Of a stretch of 40,838 nt of DNA, positions 38,193-40,838 are shown one piece after another. The position numbers and the translations under genes were made by a program. How positions within the stretch are numbered: position 1 is the first letter of the stretch; every line of letters starts with the position of its first letter. Source of the stretch: Gemmatimonadales bacterium (GTDB taxonomy: Bacteria > Gemmatimonadota > Gemmatimonadetes > Gemmatimonadales > GWC2-71-9); assembly GCA_025928645.1 (NCBI GenBank), contig JAICJD010000010.1:1-40838 (forward strand). The letters are read 5' to 3'. A model generated the notes under the pieces. That model had not been told where the DNA came from, searched no databases, and saw only the letters and a program-made list of their open reading frames with translations.

Positions 38193-39914
38193 TCAGTATC
38201 CCGCCCCGTCGCCTCCTCGCCGCGGGTCGCTCACGCCCTCCCAGCCGTCGGGCGTCCGCGCGATCGCCTCGACGTCCCCCCAGTAGCCGCCGTTGTCGAT
38301 CGCGTGGCCGCGCGCACGCAGGCTGTCGAGCGTGGCCGGCGGAAATCCGTCCCGCTCGACTTCCAGCGTGTCCGGCAGCCCCTGGTGATGCATGCGTGGC
38401 GCGTCCACCGCGTCGGCCAGCGGCATGTGGTGATCGATCACGTTCGAGATCACGTGGTACACCATGGTGATGATCCTGGGGCCGCCCGGCGTGCCCAGCA
38501 CCAGCAGCAGGCGCCCGTCCCGGTCCAGCACGATGCTGGGCGTCATCGCCGAGAGCATCCGCTTGCCCGGCGCGATCGCATTGGCCTCGCCCTGGACGAG
38601 CCCGTACATGTTCGGCTTCCCGGGCGCGGTTGCGAAGTCGTCCATCTCGTCGTTGAGCAGGAAGCCGGCGCCGGCGACGGTGACTGCGCTGCCGTAGCTG
38701 TTGTTGAGGGTCGTCGTGCAGCTCACCGCGTTCCCTTCCGCGTCGACGACGGAATAGTGCGTGGTCGAGGTGCCGCTGCGGACGGCCGGCGAGAACGCCG
38801 GCGTGGGCGTCGCGCGCTCCCCGATCGCCCCGCGCAGGCTGTCGGCGTACGCCTTCGAGAGCAGACGGTCCCTCGGGTTCCGGACGAAGGCCGGGTCGCC
38901 CAGCCAGGTGTTGCGGTCGGTGAACGCGCGGCGCATCGCCTCGGCCTCGCGGTGGATCAGGGCGGGGGAGCCGAACGGGGGGAGCGGGTCGTAGCCCTCC
39001 ATGATGTTGAGGATCTCGCCCATGGTGACGCCGCCCGACGAGGCCGGCGGCATCGAATAGATGGTGTACCCGCGGTAACGGATGGCGATCGGGTCCCGCC
39101 AGATGGCGCGATAGCCGGCCAGGTCTTCGCGGGTGATGAGGCCGCCGCCCCGCGCCATCTCGGCCACGATGAGGTCCGCTACCCGGCCGCGATAGAAGCC
39201 GTCCGCGCCGCCGTCGCGAATGGCCTCGAGCGTGGCGGCCAGATCGGGCTGGCGCAGCGTGCTGCCGGGTGGGGGCGGCGCGCCGCCCGGGAGGAAGCTC
39301 GCACGCGACGCCGGAAACAGCGCCAGTCTCGCGCTGTCGTCCGCGATCGAGCGGCTCCGGTAGGAATCGACCACGAAGCCCTCGCGGGCGAGTCGGATCG
39401 CGGGCTCGATCACCCGCGCCAGCGGAAGCCGGCCGAGCCGGTGCTGCGCCTCGGCGAGGCCGGCGACCGAGCCCGGCACGCCCGCCGACAGGTCGCCGGT
39501 GACGCTCCGCTCGGTCGGCTGTCCCTGGTCGTCGAGGTACATGTCCCGGGTGGCGTGCGACGGCGCCGTCTCCCGGTAGTCGAGCGTGCGGACGGTGCCG
39601 TCCCTGAGGCGGATGACCATGAATCCGCCGCCGCCGAGGTTGCCGGCCTCGGGATGGACCACCGCCAGCGCGAACCCCACGGCCACCGCGGCGTCCACGG
39701 CGTTGCCGCCCGCGCGCAGCACGTCGCGTCCCGCGGCGCTCGCGAGCCCGCTGCCCGACACCACCATCGCGTTGGCGCCCTCGGCGACGCGGGCCCCGGT
39801 TCGGAACTTCCACCCCGCCGCGATGCCGGGGGCCGGGCCGGTGCGGCCCGTGGAGGGATGGCCGCACGCGGCGAGGACGGTGAGCAGCAGCAGCGAAACG
39901 TGACGCGAGCGCAC
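38193..39914 (-). CDS. ggt: Gamma-glutamyltransferase
   Basis: I chose GTG 39914 because GAGG lies upstream and because it places a lipoprotein signal at the N-terminus (LLLLTVLAACG, lipobox LAAC). An ATG at 39971 would run across the murQ promoter. The product has 573 residues. The autocatalytic cleavage threonine is the first T of TTHYSVVD in GTSTTHYSVVDAEGNAVS (near residue 384), which separates the large and small subunits. GGNAVDAAVAVGFALAVVHPEAGNLGGGGFMV, SMPPASSGGV, and LNDEMDDFA with GKRMLSAMTPSIV and GTPGGPRI are all family hallmarks. It hydrolyses or transfers gamma-glutamyl groups, probably in the periplasm. Confidence 0.95.
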   Translation of the reverse strand: MRSRHVSLLLLTVLAACGHPSTGRTGPAPGIAAGWKFRTGARVAEGANAMVVSGSGLASAAGRDVLRAGGNAVDAAVAVGFALAVVHPEAGNLGGGGFMVIRLRDGTVRTLDYRETAPSHATRDMYLDDQGQPTERSVTGDLSAGVPGSVAGLAEAQHRLGRLPLARVIEPAIRLAREGFVVDSYRSRSIADDSARLALFPASRASFLPGGAPPPPGSTLRQPDLAATLEAIRDGGADGFYRGRVADLIVAEMARGGGLITREDLAGYRAIWRDPIAIRYRGYTIYSMPPASSGGVTMGEILNIMEGYDPLPPFGSPALIHREAEAMRRAFTDRNTWLGDPAFVRNPRDRLLSKAYADSLRGAIGERATPTPAFSPAVRSGTSTTHYSVVDAEGNAVSCTTTLNNSYGSAVTVAGAGFLLNDEMDDFATAPGKPNMYGLVQGEANAIAPGKRMLSAMTPSIVLDRDGRLLLVLGTPGGPRIITMVYHVISNVIDHHMPLADAVDAPRMHHQGLPDTLEVERDGFPPATLDSLRARGHAIDNGGYWGDVEAIARTPDGWEGVSDPRRGGDGAGY

Positions 39915-39953
39915 GGAGACCTCGATGAAGGCGGGGACCGGGGCGCCAGGTAG

Positions 39954-39983
39954 TTGCCCCGGGCGACGCACGGGCTCTAATTT
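39954..39983 (+). promoter_or_regulatory. Candidate murQ promoter, leaderless geometry
   Basis: TTGCCC (39954-39959) and TAATTT (39978-39983) are 18 bases apart, and the GTG start of murQ comes four bases later. No ribosome site separates them. TAATTT is the most A+T-rich spot in the surrounding region. Confidence 0.5.
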
Positions 39984-39987
39984 AGCC

Positions 39988-40838
39988 GTGCCTGACGACT
40001 ACCTCGACCCGCGCCTGACCGAGCGGCGCAACCCTCGCACCACCACCATCGATACCGCCTCCGCCCTCGAGATCGTCGATCTCATCGGCGCCGAAGATGC
40101 CGCGGTGCCCGGCGTGGTGGCGCGGGCCCGCGCGGACATCGCGCGCGCCATCGACCTCATCGAGGCGGCCTTCCGCGCCGCCGGCCGCCTGCTCTACGTG
40201 GGCGCGGGGACGAGCGGGCGGCTGGGCGTGCTCGACGCGGCCGAATGCCCGCCCACCTTCGGCACGCCGCCCGAGATGGTCGTGGGCATCATCGCCGGCG
40301 GGCTGCCGGCGCTCGTCCGGTCCATCGAAGGCGCGGAGGACGACGTCAACGCGGCGATCGGCGAGATGGACGCGCGCCGCGTGGGACCGCACGACGTCGT
40401 GGTCGGCATCGCGGCGAGCGGCACCACGCCATTCGTGCGGGCGGCGCTGGGCCGCGCCCAGGCGCTCGGCGCCGCCACGGGTATCGTGTCCATGTCCGAG
40501 CCACCGCGTCTGCTGCGCGAGACCTGTGACGTCTGCATCACCGTGCCGGTCGGGCCCGAAGTCCTGACCGGCTCGACCCGGATGAAGAGCGGCACCGCGA
40601 CCAAGCTCGTGCTCAACATGCTCACGACCGGGGCGATGATCCGCCTGGGCAAGACCTACGGCAATCTGATGGTCGATCTCAGGGCCTGGAACGACAAGCT
40701 GGTGGACCGGAGCCAGCGGATCCTCATGGAGACGACGGGGCTCGACCGCGAGGGCTCGCGCGCGGTGCTCGCGGCCGCCGGCGGCAGCGTGAAGACGGCC
40801 ATCGTCATGGCGCGGCGCGGGGTGCCGCGCGAGGCCGC
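39988..40838 (+). CDS. murQ: N-acetylmuramic acid 6-phosphate etherase (3' end outside window)
   Basis: GTG 39988 starts VPDDYLDPRLTERRNPRTTTIDTASALEIV; 283 codons are visible of about 300 expected. The SIS domain shows LLYVGAGTSGRLGVLDAAECPPTFG, VVGIAASGTTPFVRAAL, and the etherase signature GPEVLTGSTRMKSGTATKLVLNMLTTGAMIRLGKTYGNLMVDL. MurQ cleaves the lactyl ether of MurNAc-6-phosphate to GlcNAc-6-phosphate in cell-wall recycling. Together with the dipeptide epimerase at 27016 it suggests that murein recycling is active in this organism. Confidence 0.96.
   Translation, partial: MPDDYLDPRLTERRNPRTTTIDTASALEIVDLIGAEDAAVPGVVARARADIARAIDLIEAAFRAAGRLLYVGAGTSGRLGVLDAAECPPTFGTPPEMVVGIIAGGLPALVRSIEGAEDDVNAAIGEMDARRVGPHDVVVGIAASGTTPFVRAALGRAQALGAATGIVSMSEPPRLLRETCDVCITVPVGPEVLTGSTRMKSGTATKLVLNMLTTGAMIRLGKTYGNLMVDLRAWNDKLVDRSQRILMETTGLDREGSRAVLAAAGGSVKTAIVMARRGVPREA

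Noticed and set aside
37225-39867. An 880-codon minus-strand open frame
   Set aside because: It overlaps the lipoprotein gene antisense and ggt in another frame; it runs through the perfect terminator hairpin and shows no domain.
39915-39971. ATG 39971 as the ggt start
   Set aside because: It would place the coding sequence across the candidate murQ promoter and put 19 unrelated residues before a clear lipoprotein signal that begins at GTG 39914.

Overview
The window is a chromosomal stretch of a high-G+C bacterium with tightly packed genes. The protein repertoire and the intergenic repeats of the 'HPERSEG' type (GTCAYCCYGAGCG-AGCGAAGG) fit a Gemmatimonadota (Gemmatimonadetes) genome or a close relative. 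That assignment is an inference from gene content and style; no rRNA gene is present to settle it. I see no tRNA, rRNA, CRISPR array, insertion sequence or prophage gene.

Region 1 (1-12706, all + strand) is the end of tuf followed by the fused S10-spc ribosomal protein operon: rpsJ-rplC-rplD-rplW-rplB-rpsS-rplV-rpsC-rplP-rpmC-rpsQ-rplN-rplX-rplE-rpsN(Zn)-rpsH-rplF-rplR-rpsE-rpmD-rplO-secY, then adk and map. Spacing is minimal and many stops and starts overlap. Several proteins carry low-complexity extensions (L4 C-terminus, L5 and S5 N-termini). The usual continuation (infA, rpmJ, rpsM, rpsK, rpsD, rpoA, rplQ) is absent: after map the strand switches.

Region 2 (12710-19858) holds housekeeping genes. 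A minus-strand pair (inositol-monophosphatase-like, cyclodeaminase-like) diverges from trpS, a PilT-like ATPase with altered motifs, and a membrane M28 peptidase. purA and a YpdA-type flavoprotein follow. A well-formed intrinsic terminator lies just upstream of purA, inside what looks like its own leader.

Region 3 (19963-23198, minus) is a translationally coupled pair: a large HEAT-repeat-like protein and an HD-GYP phosphodiesterase-type protein that appear to share an N-terminal module. Region 4 (23462-30452, plus) carries glyS, a small HExxH metallopeptidase, an unknown small protein, a ubiquitin-like protein without a terminal Gly-Gly, a class II histone-deacetylase-like hydrolase, a dipeptide epimerase and priA.

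Region 5 (30554-40838) has a TonB-dependent receptor on the minus strand. It diverges from a four-gene overlapping unit: an archaeal-type ornithine cyclodeaminase (LOR/SDH) homologue, an unknown protein, a Fur-family regulator and CcdA. Then come an ABC exporter (minus), a glycine-zipper lipoprotein, gamma-glutamyltransferase (minus) and the 5' part of murQ. Four plus-strand genes (trpS, purA, the LOR/SDH homologue, murQ) have a candidate promoter of the form TTGnnn-17/18 bp-TAnnTT. For trpS, the LOR/SDH homologue and murQ it lies so close to the start codon that the mRNAs would be leaderless or nearly so.
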